Shown here: piece after piece, positions 23,366 to 32,673 of the stretch
Layout of the letters: every line of letters starts with the position of its first letter
Numbering within the stretch: the stretch's first letter is position 1
Assembly (NCBI GenBank): GCA_035493895.1
Contig: DATJHM010000033.1
Span: 1 to 35,880, forward strand
Direction of reading: 5' to 3'
Source: DATJHM01 sp035493895
Lineage (GTDB): Bacteria; Chloroflexota; Ktedonobacteria; Ktedonobacterales; Ktedonobacteraceae
DNA: 35,880 nt
Program-made: the position numbers and the translations under genes
The notes under the pieces: generated by a model
Seen by the model: only the letters and a program-made list of their open reading frames with translations
The model's database searches: none
What the model was told of the DNA's origin: nothing

Positions 23366-23728
23366 TTATCTGTAAAAATGGTAACCGTTGCTTCGCTCAT
23401 CCTGACGGTATACGAACAACCCATCCACCTGTTCATGGAGAAAGTGACGGGCAGAAGCAATCATCCCGGCCCCGATGCCGCGACTGCGCAGATCCTCTCG
23501 TATCCCCACAGAGTTCTCAAAGGGGACTCGCACAATCATGTATGGAACGATCACAAGTTCGCGTGGAATCAAAGGAATCGCTCCCACCCCCTGATCATCC
23601 AGTGCAAGCACATTATCTTTTTCCCAATCGGATACCAATAACGGGTGATCGGAAAATACCTCATTGCGTAGTGCTAGTGCACTTTTGCTATCCTCAGGCA
23701 GCATTTGACGGTAAATCACAGTGTCCAT
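23366..23728 (-). pseudogene. GNAT acetyltransferase, 3' truncated
   Basis: The 120 residues start MDTVIYRQMLPEDSKSALAL and carry the acetyl-CoA-binding region: PYMIVRVPFENSVGI, then EDLRSRGIGAGMIASARHFL, where RSRGIGAGM is the R-x-x-G-x-G/A loop. The protein ends GLFVYRQDERSNGYHFYR at a stop created where the frame breaks. The last strand and helix of the fold, expected after FYRK, are missing next to the inverted-repeat element. It is in the same orientation as the oxidoreductase upstream (gap 53 bp) and may have been part of that operon. Activity is doubtful. Confidence 0.75.
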
Positions 23729-23781
23729 ATTTGTGTCTTCCTGAAAATTTGTAGTGCTGGCAAGGTTGCATACGAAGGCAA

Positions 23782-24774
23782 TCAGACTGCAACCTTCTCG
23801 GGGGCATGGCTGGCGTGAATGGCGGCCAGAGCTGCCCGCACCGTCTGCATCCCCTCCCGACCATCTATGAGCGGCGTCTGATCGTGCTCGATGCAGTTGA
23901 TGAAGTGCTCCAATTGCGTGTATGCCGGATGGTTGTCTATCCAGGTGGGCACGGTCATCCACTTTCTCCCCAACCCCTCCACTTTCTCCAGCCACAAGCG
24001 TGCTTCGGTATCAACGTTCGTCGCTAGAACCGTGCCGCGTGTGCCGTAGACCTCCAGGCCGATATTGTAAGGGCGGTGACATCCGCTTGAAACAAATACA
24101 CGTCCAAGCTGATTTTCTACGGTGGTATAGCAGGCTACAATGCAATCATCGGTGGGAGATTGCAGCAGCGCTTTGCGATTTGCTACCGCTGTCACGGTCG
24201 ATATATCCTTGAGAAACCAGCGCATGAGATCGACCGCATGGCAGCCACCGCCCAGAAAGACGTGTCTGGCGAGCTTCGGATCAAAGCGCCATCCGCCAAT
24301 CTTGGCATAGTCGTGCTGGTAGTCTGTGCCCACGTAGAAGATCTCGCCCAGTTCTCCCTCGTCCACAAGCCGTTTGATCGTCTTGAAGATGGGTGTAAAA
24401 CGGACAATATGTCCGATCATCAGCTTACGGTTGCAGCGGTTTGCCGCCTCCACCATGAGTTGGCACTCTTCTACTGTTGGTGCCATTGGTTTCTCGCAGA
24501 ACACGTTTTTGCCCGCTTCGAGCATGGCAACAGTGTGCTCGCAGTGGAAGTGATCTGGGCTTGCGACGATAACGATATCAATGTCGGGATTGCCCACCAG
24601 CTCACGATAATCTGACACGGCAAGGGGCACGCCATGCTTCTGCGCGATCATCCTGGCCTTCTCGATATCGATATCACAAACAGCGACGACCTTCGCCTGG
24701 GGATTTTCCTCCACTGCCTGTAAATGTCTGTAGCCCATTCCCAGGCCGATAATGGCGATATTGTAGTGAGATAT
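23782..24774 (-). CDS. Gfo/Idh/MocA-family NAD(P)-dependent oxidoreductase, apparent ATA start
   Basis: The protein has the N-terminal Rossmann motif GLGMGYRHLQAV, the signature DIVIVASPDHFHCEHTV and NVFCEKPMAPTVEE with the catalytic Lys in EKP, and the C-terminal active-site stretch FLGGGCHAVDLMRWF (Asp and His). It would oxidise or reduce a sugar or inositol derivative. The first ATG (24738) lies inside the Rossmann motif, too late. Counting back in frame, a start of ISHYNIAIIGLG at ATA 24774 restores the first beta strand. It sits seven bases after AAGGAG, which overlaps the upstream stop codon. ATA is therefore either a rare start codon or a mutated ATG. With it the length is 330 residues, normal for the family. 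Confidence 0.85.
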   Translation of the reverse strand: MSHYNIAIIGLGMGYRHLQAVEENPQAKVVAVCDIDIEKARMIAQKHGVPLAVSDYRELVGNPDIDIVIVASPDHFHCEHTVAMLEAGKNVFCEKPMAPTVEECQLMVEAANRCNRKLMIGHIVRFTPIFKTIKRLVDEGELGEIFYVGTDYQHDYAKIGGWRFDPKLARHVFLGGGCHAVDLMRWFLKDISTVTAVANRKALLQSPTDDCIVACYTTVENQLGRVFVSSGCHRPYNIGLEVYGTRGTVLATNVDTEARLWLEKVEGLGRKWMTVPTWIDNHPAYTQLEHFINCIEHDQTPLIDGREGMQTVRAALAAIHASHAPEKVAV

Positions 24775-24785
24775 AGCTGTTCTCC

Positions 24786-25366
24786 TTACTGTTGTAATGT
24801 CCAGCTTCTACCCGGAGCGTCAGTGCGGAAATATTCGACGTTTCCACGGTCCGCTACCGTCACATAACAGGTACAACCATCTGGTCCACCAAATGCCAGA
24901 TTCGTGCATTCCTTGCCTGCAACCTCTACTTCCAGCTGCACTTCCCCCTCCGGTGATACCTTTGCCACCGTACCCTTGCCATAGCGTGCCACGTAGAGAT
25001 TCCCATGCACATCGCAGCGCATGCCATCAAGACCAAAATCCGGAAACCGAATCAGCAGGCGTTTATTACTGATCTCTCCCTGGCTGGTCAGAGTATACAT
25101 CCAGATGTTTCGTTGTATTGTCTCATTGACATAGAGTATACATTTGTCAGGACTGACCTCGATCCCGTTCGTTGTGCCCATATTCGTCTCCAGAAGCGTC
25201 ATGTCCCCACTTGTATCCACACGCCAGATCTGACCGGTGGCCTCCTTCCAGTTGAGATCACTGGCGTAGATGATCCCGTTTGCCCCTATGGCCAGATCAT
25301 TTGGCTGATTCATGCTCGATTCGTGGGCAAAGATGCTGACCTGACGCGTATGCCTCCCAAAAACAC
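24786..25366 (-). pseudogene. SMP-30/gluconolactonase-family protein, N-terminus lost
   Basis: Only the last two thirds of the beta propeller remain. The remnant runs through MNQPNDLAIGANGIIYASDL (metal-binding Asn), then TNGIEVSPDKCILYVNETIQ, FGLDGMRCDVHGNLYVARYG (metal-binding Asp), and TNLAFGGPDGCTCYVTVADR. Homology continues upstream of the ATG at 25313 through QVSIFAHESS to about 25366, so that ATG is internal. The N-terminal part with the metal-binding Glu is missing, because sequence of a Tn3 transposase begins there. Its stop overlaps the ribosome binding site of the oxidoreductase, marking an operon for sugar-lactone metabolism. It is probably inactive. Confidence 0.8.
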
Positions 25367-25764
25367 GATATCCCTTCCACCGTGACCGTCCATCTGGCTC
25401 AGCAATTGGGTGTGGCCCCAGAGAAGATCATTTCCTATGACTGGGATGGACGCACCATCAAAACCCACCGCGCCGCTATTCGCACCTTTCTGGGTGTCCA
25501 TGAGGCAACCCTCTCTGATGAGGAAGCCATGGTCGAATGGCTCTGTCAACACAAACTGGCAGAACAACGACAGGAGGATGCCCTCATCGCCTCGGTGTAT
25601 GTTCACTGTAAAAAAAGCTCTATCGAACCGCCCACGCCTGATCGCATTCGTCGCCTCGTACATACGGCGATCCACCGTTTTGATGAGCGACTTTGCACTT
25701 CTGTTGTCGAACACCTCTCTGGAGAGGCACGAAGATCCCTGGATGCGCTGTTGATGGATAATAG

Positions 25765-26153
25765 TAATTACCGAGGGCGGGAGATTATCCTTACCACTGA
25801 AACACAGTCCGTCGAAGAGAGATTCCGTCCAACATAAGAAAGAAGAGAAGCATGTTGACAAGACGTTCATTCGACCATACACCCTCCTGCACGGGGAAAT
25901 ATACCTGGTGGAAAGGGGGAACATACCTCCGCATTTCGATCGACGGAGGAGGGGCTGGGTAAATGGGGCCGTCGAGGCGAAATGCGGAGGATGCGAGCGG
26001 AGCCTGCTGTTCCGGTGGAGGTGGCATGGAGGAGGGGAAAGAACAGTAGGCGACAGCATCGCAGAAAACAGGCGGCGCTTTCTCTGCTCCGCTGCGGACA
26101 ATCATCTCACATGAGCACAAACAGGCCATGGCGCATTACTGGGCCGACCGCAT
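25765..26153. other. Non-coding stretch between Tn3 break and iteron element, with a long hairpin
   Basis: No gene was supported. The main structure is at 25926-25990: CCTCCGCATTTCG pairs perfectly with CGAAATGCGGAGG, and directly inside it TCGACGG pairs with CCGTCGA, leaving a 22-base purine-rich loop. Twenty base pairs with only a small internal bulge is far beyond chance. The sequence is unlike Tn3 or the element to its right, so it may be the trace of a third, smaller insertion. Confidence 0.55.
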
Positions 26154-26386
26154 TGCCTCATGGGAGAATCTTACCGAGCAGGAGAGGATGCCTCATGGGA
26201 AATCTTACTTTGCTGTATGTGTGCCGAGCCCTTGGCTCATGGAATATTTTACGCCGAGAACCCTCCTCTCTGCAAGTAGGAGCCGATAGGCTCATCAAGC
26301 ATCTCTGGAGGGGCTTGAGGCTCCGTGGAGGCGCTGAATCATGGCTCAAGCCAGGGGTGCGGAGCAAGCGATGCTGCCAGGCCCGA

Positions 26387-26502
26387 CCCTTGACGGGGTG
26401 GGTAGACTCGCAGAGCGAGAGCGACCGGGGACGATGACGCTCATCAATGCAGAAACCCTGGTCGCGCTCGGCGCGAAGCGCTCACCCCACCCCAGTCAAG
26501 GG
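26387..26502. repeat. Long imperfect palindrome downstream of the element transposase
   Basis: CCCTTGACGGGGTGGG (26387-26402) pairs with CCCACCCCAGTCAAGGG (26486-26502) with one bulged base, and GAGCGACC pairs with GGTCGCGCTC inside it. It lies just after the transposase stop (26551, leftward gene), between gene and left iterons. It could act as a bidirectional terminator-like structure without a T-run, or block read-through transcription into the element. Confidence 0.5.
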
Positions 26503-26550
26503 CAGCATCGCCCGCGCCTCTGGCGAGCAGATTGTCCCAATCTCGCCCTC

Positions 26551-28146
26551 TTATGAGGACATGTTGGTGACGACTTCGGCTCGTAACTCGGGAACCGGGA
26601 GTTGTCCATTCACCACTTCCTCGTCCCATTGGTCATCAAAAGTGACCAGCAGATGTGCGCGGAGTTTACTGATACCTCGGCGTAATGTCCGAGCCTGCGT
26701 TGACGTAAACCGTGCTGGATAGAGTTGCTGCAAGTGACGAAAAATCTCGGCAGCCGTCAGCTCTGGTTGCACACGCAGCCAGCTTGTAATGTCATCCCAG
26801 GTCCCTTCAAAAGGATCTTTTCGCGTCCGCCAGTCATGAGGTCGCCCGCTTCTTTGGGATCTTCTTTTCCGCTCTTTTTTGAGCAAGGCTGGCGGCGTTC
26901 CGGGAATACCATCGTGGGGAACGTTCTCTTCGGCACATTGCCTCGCAGAAAAGGACTGGAGAGAAGAGGGTTCACTTTGCTCAGCTTCTCCTCCTGGTGG
27001 AAGAGCATGCCGGAAGAGCGCCTTTTGCAACTGTTCGAGTTGTTGCAAGAGCTGCAGAGGATCAAGAGCTAGCGTGATATGGGTCAGTTCCTGGCGTTTT
27101 TTTTCAGACAAGCTCGTGGTCGCAAGTAACCGCTGCATCGGCGTTTGCGCTCGATCATACCGCCGATGAACGTGTTGCCCTTCGCGTTGTTTCGTTTGGA
27201 GTTTCATCGAAGGCTGGAAACAGTTGATGTACACGCGAAGCGCTCGGTAGAGTTCGGTCAACTGGCGGTAGGCAAACTCCCCCGCAAAGCGATCGTATCC
27301 GACGACTTGACGCACAATGTGTCCATTTTTTTGTTCTACGTAACATTGGTCATTACTCCGCTTTGGCCGCCCCCTGGTAAAGGTGATCTGCTCCTGTTCA
27401 CAGTAGGCCAGTAATTCCACGTTGATGAATTCGCCCCCATTATCGGTATCCAGACCCAGCAGCGGAAAGGGAAGCAACCGTCGCACGCGCTTCAAGGCGG
27501 CCATGACGCTCTCCTGGTTCCGATTCAAGAGGGGAAGCATCTCCGTCCACCCAGTGGCAATATCCGTCAACGTGAGCGTATAGAGGTAAGAACCATCGAT
27601 TTGCGTGCCACAATGGGCCACCAGGTCGGCTTCCATAAACCCTGGCCTCGTTTCATTCCAATCTTGAAAGGTGCGGATGGGAATCTGCTTTTTGAGCAAG
27701 GTTCCTGATCTGGTCGTTGCAAGCCCATGCTTTCCTTGTTTGCGATACGGTTGTAAGATCCGATCAGCCGTGGCTGGGCTCATGGTAAGCAGCTCTGCAC
27801 GGCCCCTCTCGCTGAGGTGGAGATGGCCATGCTGCTCCAAGGATGCCACCAGCGTTGGTAAAAAGGGCACGAGCCGCTTCACCCAGATATGATTCGCTAC
27901 TGTCCACGCCAGATACAAGGCTTGCTGAACTTCTGGTCCATAGTGGGCTGGGCGCGGGCGGGTGATGGTCCGTTTCTGCTCGGCAGGGTGGTTCAGAAGC
28001 CGGATCGCATACTTGCGTGCATAGCCTGTCGCAGCGACAAACTCATCAAGGATGACCTCCTTGAGTGCTGAGGATGCCTCTCGATACCGAGGGGCAATCT
28101 GCCATAACAATTCTCGTTTGCTTTGATAACTCAAGTGTGACCTCAT
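26551..28146 (-). CDS. Integrase-core DDE transposase (ISNCY/IS1202-like)
   Basis: This 531-residue protein opens with a helix-turn-helix region containing ILDEFVAATGYARKYAIRLL, a pattern I associate with the IS1202-like group. It has an rve core with MEADLVAHCG (first Asp), LLGLDTDNGGEFINVELLAY (second Asp) and RSNDQCYVEQKNGHIVRQVV (Glu). A long C-terminal region follows, with a basic linker (KKERKRRSQRSGRPHDWRTR) and a final DNA-binding-like helix set. ATG 28146 has GGAGGG seven bases upstream; an in-frame ATG ten codons earlier lacks one. The frame is intact, so the element may still be active, unlike its Tn3 host. Confidence 0.85.
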   Translation of the reverse strand: MRSHLSYQSKRELLWQIAPRYREASSALKEVILDEFVAATGYARKYAIRLLNHPAEQKRTITRPRPAHYGPEVQQALYLAWTVANHIWVKRLVPFLPTLVASLEQHGHLHLSERGRAELLTMSPATADRILQPYRKQGKHGLATTRSGTLLKKQIPIRTFQDWNETRPGFMEADLVAHCGTQIDGSYLYTLTLTDIATGWTEMLPLLNRNQESVMAALKRVRRLLPFPLLGLDTDNGGEFINVELLAYCEQEQITFTRGRPKRSNDQCYVEQKNGHIVRQVVGYDRFAGEFAYRQLTELYRALRVYINCFQPSMKLQTKQREGQHVHRRYDRAQTPMQRLLATTSLSEKKRQELTHITLALDPLQLLQQLEQLQKALFRHALPPGGEAEQSEPSSLQSFSARQCAEENVPHDGIPGTPPALLKKERKRRSQRSGRPHDWRTRKDPFEGTWDDITSWLRVQPELTAAEIFRHLQQLYPARFTSTQARTLRRGISKLRAHLLVTFDDQWDEEVVNGQLPVPELRAEVVTNMSS

Positions 28147-30974
28147 TTCTTGACCCTCCGCTCTGTAGAAATACATCGCCTTGGGTTACATTACTCGTGA
28201 GGCAATCACCCTGTCAAAGTAAGATCTTTCGTGAGTCAATTCGGAGTACTAAAATGGTTGACCGTTAACATGCGCTCCTCATCGTGACAAACACTGAGGT
28301 GGAAGAGCAACAAGAGGCCAATTCCGTCTTGCAGAACGAGGAAGCAAAGGAAGGAGCACCAGAGGCGCTCGTGCCACCTCACCCCCAATCAGCACTGCAC
28401 TTTTTGAAACAAGATGCAGGCCCCGTCGGATTAGAGAGCGTCATGCGGGAAACGGAGAAATTAGAGCGCATTCATCAGCTTGGCTTGCCTGCTGATCTGT
28501 TTGCTCACGTCTCCGCCAAGACGCTGGATGGCTATCGCAATCGCATCGTGGTCGAAGAATTGCACGAAGTTCGCCGCCATCCTGACGCTCTGCGCCTGAC
28601 CTTGCTCGCTGCCTATTGTTGGCGACGACGACAGGAGATCGTCGATACCCTGGTTGATCTCCTCATCGATATGACTCATCATTTGAGCAAGAAGGCAGAG
28701 CGGCGCGTGGAGAAAGCCTTCGTCAAAGATATCAAAAAGGTCACCGGCAAAACCAACTTGCTCTTTCACGTTGCGGAAGCCGCCATCGATCAACCTGATG
28801 GGACTATTCGCGAGGTGATCTTTCCGGTGGTCAGTGAGCAAACCTTGCGTGACCTGGTCAAGGAATATCGGGCCAGCGGTTCTGCCTACCAACAGAAGGT
28901 GCAGAACGCGATGCGTGGTCCCTACAGTAGACATTATCGACGCATGGTTCCGCTTATCATCAAGCATCTGGCGTTCTGCTCGAATAACGAGGTTCATCAA
29001 CCCATTGTCGGAGCACTGGAATTGCTCAAGAAATACGTCGATATCCCCCTCACTCAGGCGCATTTTGCCAGCACAGAAACCGTTCCTCTCGATGACATCG
29101 TTCCTACGACCTGGCGCAAAGTGGTCGTGACTCCCGACAAAACCGGCAAGCATGAGCAGGTAAGTCGCGTCAACTACGAACTGTGTGTCTTGCAAACCCT
29201 GCGCGAGCAAGTCCGCAGCAAAGGCGTCTGGGTCCAAGATGCTGGCCGCTTCCGTAATCCCGATGAGGACTTGCCCAAAGACTTCGAGAGCAAGCACAGC
29301 ACCTACTACGACGCCTTACATCAGCCCCAGGAGGCCGAGTTGTTTGTTCAAAAGGTGCAGCAGGAAATGAAGGCCGCGCTGGAGCATCTCAATCAGACGA
29401 TTCCCAACAATCCCTACGTCCAGCTCTTACCCAAAAGTGGCGGCTGGATCTCTCTCACCCCCTTGCCTCCACAGCCTGAGCCACAGCATCTCGGGCTACT
29501 CAAAGCCAAGATGATCAGCCGCTGGCCGATGGTGGAGTTGCTCGATCTGCTCAAGGAAACGGATTTGCGCGTCCACTTTACTAATCAGTTCAAGAGTCCG
29601 ACGGTGCGCGAGCATCTGGATCGTGCAACCATTCAAAGGCGCCTCTTGCTCTGTCTGTATGGGCTGGTGGTCTCAAACGAGTCGCTGCGGGCAGCCACGG
29701 CGAGAACTACCGTGACTTGCTTTACACCTGCAACCGGTATCTTAGCAACGATACCTTGCGAGTCGCTATTACTGATGTGGTCAATGTCATTGCCCAAGTT
29801 CGGCTGGCTCCTATTTGGGGCGAAGGAACAACGGCCTGTGCGTCCGATTCCAAGAAATATCCAGCCTGGGATCAGAATCTCATGACGGAATGGCATGCAC
29901 GCTATCGTGGCCCAGGAGTGCTCATCTACTGGCATGTCGAACGGAAGTCAACCTGTATCTATTCGCAACTCAAACGCTGCTCGTCTTCGGAAGTAGCTGC
30001 AATGATCACAGGATTGTTACGGCATTGCTCAGAGATGCAGGTTGATCGCAATTACGTCGATACTCATGGCCAAAGCGAGATTGGCTTCACGTTTTGTTCT
30101 TTGTTAGGCTTCCAACTGTTACCACGCCTCAAAAACATCCACGCGCAAAAGCTCTACCGCCCAGAAACAGGCCAAACCGATGCCTATCCCAACCTCCAAC
30201 AGATCCTGACCCGACCCATCAAATGGGATCTCATTCGGCAACAATATGACGAGATGATCAAATTTGCTACGGCTCTCCGCCTTGGCACTGCCGAAACGGA
30301 GGAAATTCTGCGTCGATTTACCCGCAATGGTGTGCAGCATCCCACCTACAAAGGACTCCTGGAGTTGGGTAAGGTTCAACGCACGATCTTTCTTTCCGCT
30401 ATCTCCAATTTGAGGCTCTCAGGCGCGAGATTCAGGAAGGACTCAACGTCGTGGAAAACTGGAACTCGGCCACCAACTTTATTCACTATGGTCGTCATGG
30501 GGAATTCGCAACGAACAGGCCAGAAGATCAAGAACTGGCGATGCTTGCACTTCACTTACTCCAAATCTCATTAGTGTATATCCAAACCTTAATGATTCAA
30601 GATGTGCTGGAAGAACCAGCATGGATGAACAAGATGACAAAAGAGGATCTGCGGGGACTTACCCCTCTCATCTACAGCAATGTGAATCCTTATGGTCTTA
30701 TTCAACTAGATATGACAGAACACATGGCTTTCGAGCGAGCCAAAGCCATGTAAATGAGACCTTTCCGGCGACCATCTGAATGACAAAACCAGGGGAAGAA
30801 GGCTGCTGACGGAAAACCGTCTTCTCTCGCCAGCAATATTGCTATCTTGCCCTTGGTGTCATCAATGTTTGTATTGGGCCTACTTGCACACCATTGCCTT
30901 CCCACCTTCTGCGGATGAACAATCTCATCAATATTATTCAGTATCGCAGACGGACTCCGCTTTTTTTCTCCTTT

Positions 30975-31149
30975 TCTCGCCCTCTGTCTATTGACACACT
31001 TCCTATACTTATCTCATATTTCTTGCCTCACTTACACTTCATGCCCATTGGTAGAAGTAGCCAGAGCGTCCCGGGTTCGTGTGAGAAGACCGGGACGCTC
31101 CTTTTTCTTGGATCTCGCCGCTGCCTGTTTGTTGACGCACCTTGTATGC
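30975..31149 (+). promoter_or_regulatory. Duplicated promoter-like segment flanking a terminator
   Basis: CTGTCTATTGACACACTTCC (from 30985) and CTGTTTGTTGACGCACCTTG (from 31126) are diverged copies of one segment. Similarity also covers the preceding CTCCTTTT and CTCGCC words. Each contains a TTGACR -35 box. For the first, TCATAT at 31014-31019 is 17 bp further on. A transcript from it would run about 80 bases to the terminator at 31064-31106, giving either a small RNA or an attenuated leader for the gene at 31172. Confidence 0.4.
31064..31106 (+). terminator. Rho-independent terminator or attenuator
   Basis: GAGCGTCCCGG pairs perfectly with CCGGGACGCTC (11 bp, 31064-31074 with 31090-31100) and is followed by CTTTTTCTT. 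It is the cleanest terminator in the window. It stands 66 bp before the start of the next gene, so it may end a short upstream transcript or attenuate that gene. Confidence 0.8.
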
Positions 31150-31171
31150 TTTCAATAAAGGAGACGCACGT

Positions 31172-31534
31172 ATGGAAGAAGGAATACTCCAGGTCAAAGG
31201 CGGGAGGCTCTATTTTGTTGTCCCAGGAATCACGTCCATTCCGCTTCAGCAGGAAACCACTTTGGAGATCTATCTTGGGCAGTATTGGATCGCAGGGACA
31301 TTCCATTCTCACAAACAAGGAGATGCATCCCCTCTTGAGCTACAACTCCGCTGTCACCCTCCATCTGAGCAACCATCCTTTTGCGGGCTGCTTTCCGGCA
31401 TGAGAGCTCGCGTTTATTTAGAGGAGGTACTCACTCCCCCATTGCCTCCTCAGGAGCTTGTTGGCCTCCAACACCTTGACGCGTTCCATCAACCGGCTAC
31501 CACTCTGGAGCATGAAGAAACGCAGCAAGCTTGA
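31172..31534 (+). CDS. Small protein, possibly DUF5348-like
   Basis: The 120-residue product starts at ATG 31172 with AAGGAG (31158-31163) upstream. It opens MEEGILQVKGGRLYFVVPGI and continues LEIYLGQYWIAGTFHSHKQG. CGLLSGMRARVYLEEV follows, then a Pro-rich, acidic tail ending EHEETQQA. The short strand-rich layout with a central W and a final L-x-x-G-x-x-A/V-R-V-Y strand resembles DUF5348, a small beta domain often found near conjugative or accessory genes. The assignment is tentative. It is preceded by a terminator and duplicated promoter-like DNA. Confidence 0.55.
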   Translation: MEEGILQVKGGRLYFVVPGITSIPLQQETTLEIYLGQYWIAGTFHSHKQGDASPLELQLRCHPPSEQPSFCGLLSGMRARVYLEEVLTPPLPPQELVGLQHLDAFHQPATTLEHEETQQA

Positions 31535-32670
31535 AAAAAATCCGTTTTCCCCCTTTTGTTGCTCCTTCACCCTCTGAGCCTGAACCATCGTCTCGTCACC
31601 AGTTCGCGGCCTGTGACGATTGCCTGCAAGAGCAAACGCATCCATTTATTGGGAAATTATGTCTCTTGCTTCTATTTCTCGAAACATCGGAAATACCTAT
31701 ACAAATAAACAGGTAACCTTGATGACACCGTCGCACTGGTTCACGGCTCTCCGCTGAAACGGGCGATCAGGCCATTCACCTGCTCTTCATCTCCAGACCG
31801 GGCGACGAGCCCAACCATGTCCTCATGACGCAATTACCTGGGAGCACATTCCCCTCGCGAGATCCTCTCATCCCAGCATCGCTTCCTTCGCTCAGTCCTC
31901 TCCCGTTCTCCTGCTGAGAACCCCACATGGCCCAGAACGTGCCTCCTCTTCCTCGTTCTCTTTCTGATTGCTCAAAATAAACTGGTGTCTTGGGAACAGC
32001 ACATCCCTCTCGCTCATCGCAGTTCTACCCTTTCCTTTCCTATGCTCTTGTTCCCTCCTATCTTATACGAACAATGCCAAAAATGGCAGAGGTGAAGTCC
32101 TGACAGTGCCCTCACGCAATCCTGCTCCTTCTGCCACACGGCAGATTTTCTGAGAGGAGAGAAAGAGAGGCACGTGCTCTCTCGGCCAGGATCATCACCT
32201 CTTCGCAATAAGCAACACCATCACCTGGGAAAACGATGAACACGAGCCGGGTACCTGGAGGCAGCATCGGCACGCAGGCCTTACGGCGACCTTCCCCCAG
32301 ACGGCCCGCTGCTCTTTTCTTCATCGCCATGCCGATCCCCTCTCGCACCTGTTGCTGGCCGACACAGAAGCCAGACGGGGAGAATGCCGTGGAACACACG
32401 GCAAAGATGAGCTTTTCCCGCGCTGCCACTGCCTGTCCTGCCATCCGATCAGAAGGTATCCTCATCCGCAGCTGCTACATGTGGCAACAATTCCTCTCTG
32501 TTCACAAAGCGATTACGAAAAAACAACTCCAACTATAATCAATCTATGAGGGAACACACCTGAGCCACACAAACACCAGCATACTATTCTCTGTCGCTGC
32601 CCCGGTTGGCAATCGTTATGGCTTCACACTCTGAGATATCACCATAGTTTTCAGGCCCATACCTACATTT
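31535..32670. other. Long stretch without a supported gene
   Basis: Nothing convincing was found in more than 1.1 kb. A 61-codon frame starting at TTG 31531 overlaps the preceding stop but has no clear ribosome binding site. A leftward frame at 32112-32465 (containing MLPPGTRLVFIVFPGDGVAY) has plausible composition but no recognised family or start signal. The sequence looks like decayed coding DNA, rich in CTC and TCC. Confidence 0.5.
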
Positions 32671-32673
32671 GCT

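Larger units (their letters stand above)
26154..28238 (-). mobile_element. Insertion element with 21-bp iterons at both ends
   Basis: The transposase gene is bracketed by copies of a 21-bp motif, roughly TGCCTCAYGRGAAATCTTAC. The left side has plus-strand copies at 26154-26175, 26189-26209 and, weaker, 26233-26252. The right side has minus-strand copies at 28184-28204 and 28218-28238. The two outer copies at each end are 34-35 bp apart and face inward. Similarity extends outward through CCGnATTG. This is the layout of transposase-binding sites at transposon ends. The element sits inside the Tn3 tnpA gene. Confidence 0.7.
25370..30753 (+). pseudogene. Tn3-family transposase (tnpA), interrupted and frameshifted
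   Basis: Four pieces together resemble a TnpA of about 1000 residues. Piece 1 (25370-25760) is the DUF4158 N-terminal domain (QQLGVAPEKIISYDWDGRTI, then HRAAIRTFLGV), missing its first part. Piece 2 (28284-29660) holds GLESVMRETEKLERIHQLGL, then PADLFAHVSAKTLDGYRNRI and later Tn3-specific blocks. Piece 3 (about 29665-30410) holds the catalytic core (ENYRDLLYTCNRYLSNDTLR, SDSKKYPAWDQNLMTEWHAR, YVDTHGQSEIGFTFCSLLGF). Piece 4 (about 30410-30753) holds EALRREIQEGLNVVENWNSA and NFIHYGRHGEFATNRPEDQE. An inserted element lies between pieces 1 and 2. Small deletions near 29665 and 30398 cause the frameshifts. No resolvase or clear 38-bp terminal repeat was found. Confidence 0.88.

Noticed and set aside
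22999..23460. Leftward 153-codon frame across ywbE and the inverted-repeat element
   Set aside because: It runs antisense to the recognised YwbE sequence and through the MITE-like element.
23366..23995. Longer version of the GNAT frame beginning at 23995
   Set aside because: The first 89 residues are antisense-like and overlap the oxidoreductase end; acetyltransferase similarity begins at 23728.
30808..30821. GACGG-AAAA-CCGTC as terminator of the Tn3 gene
   Set aside because: Only five base pairs and no T-run; too weak to call.
30981..31009. TTGACA with TATACT as a promoter
   Set aside because: The spacer is only seven bases; TCATAT at 17 bp is the more plausible -10 box, though weak.
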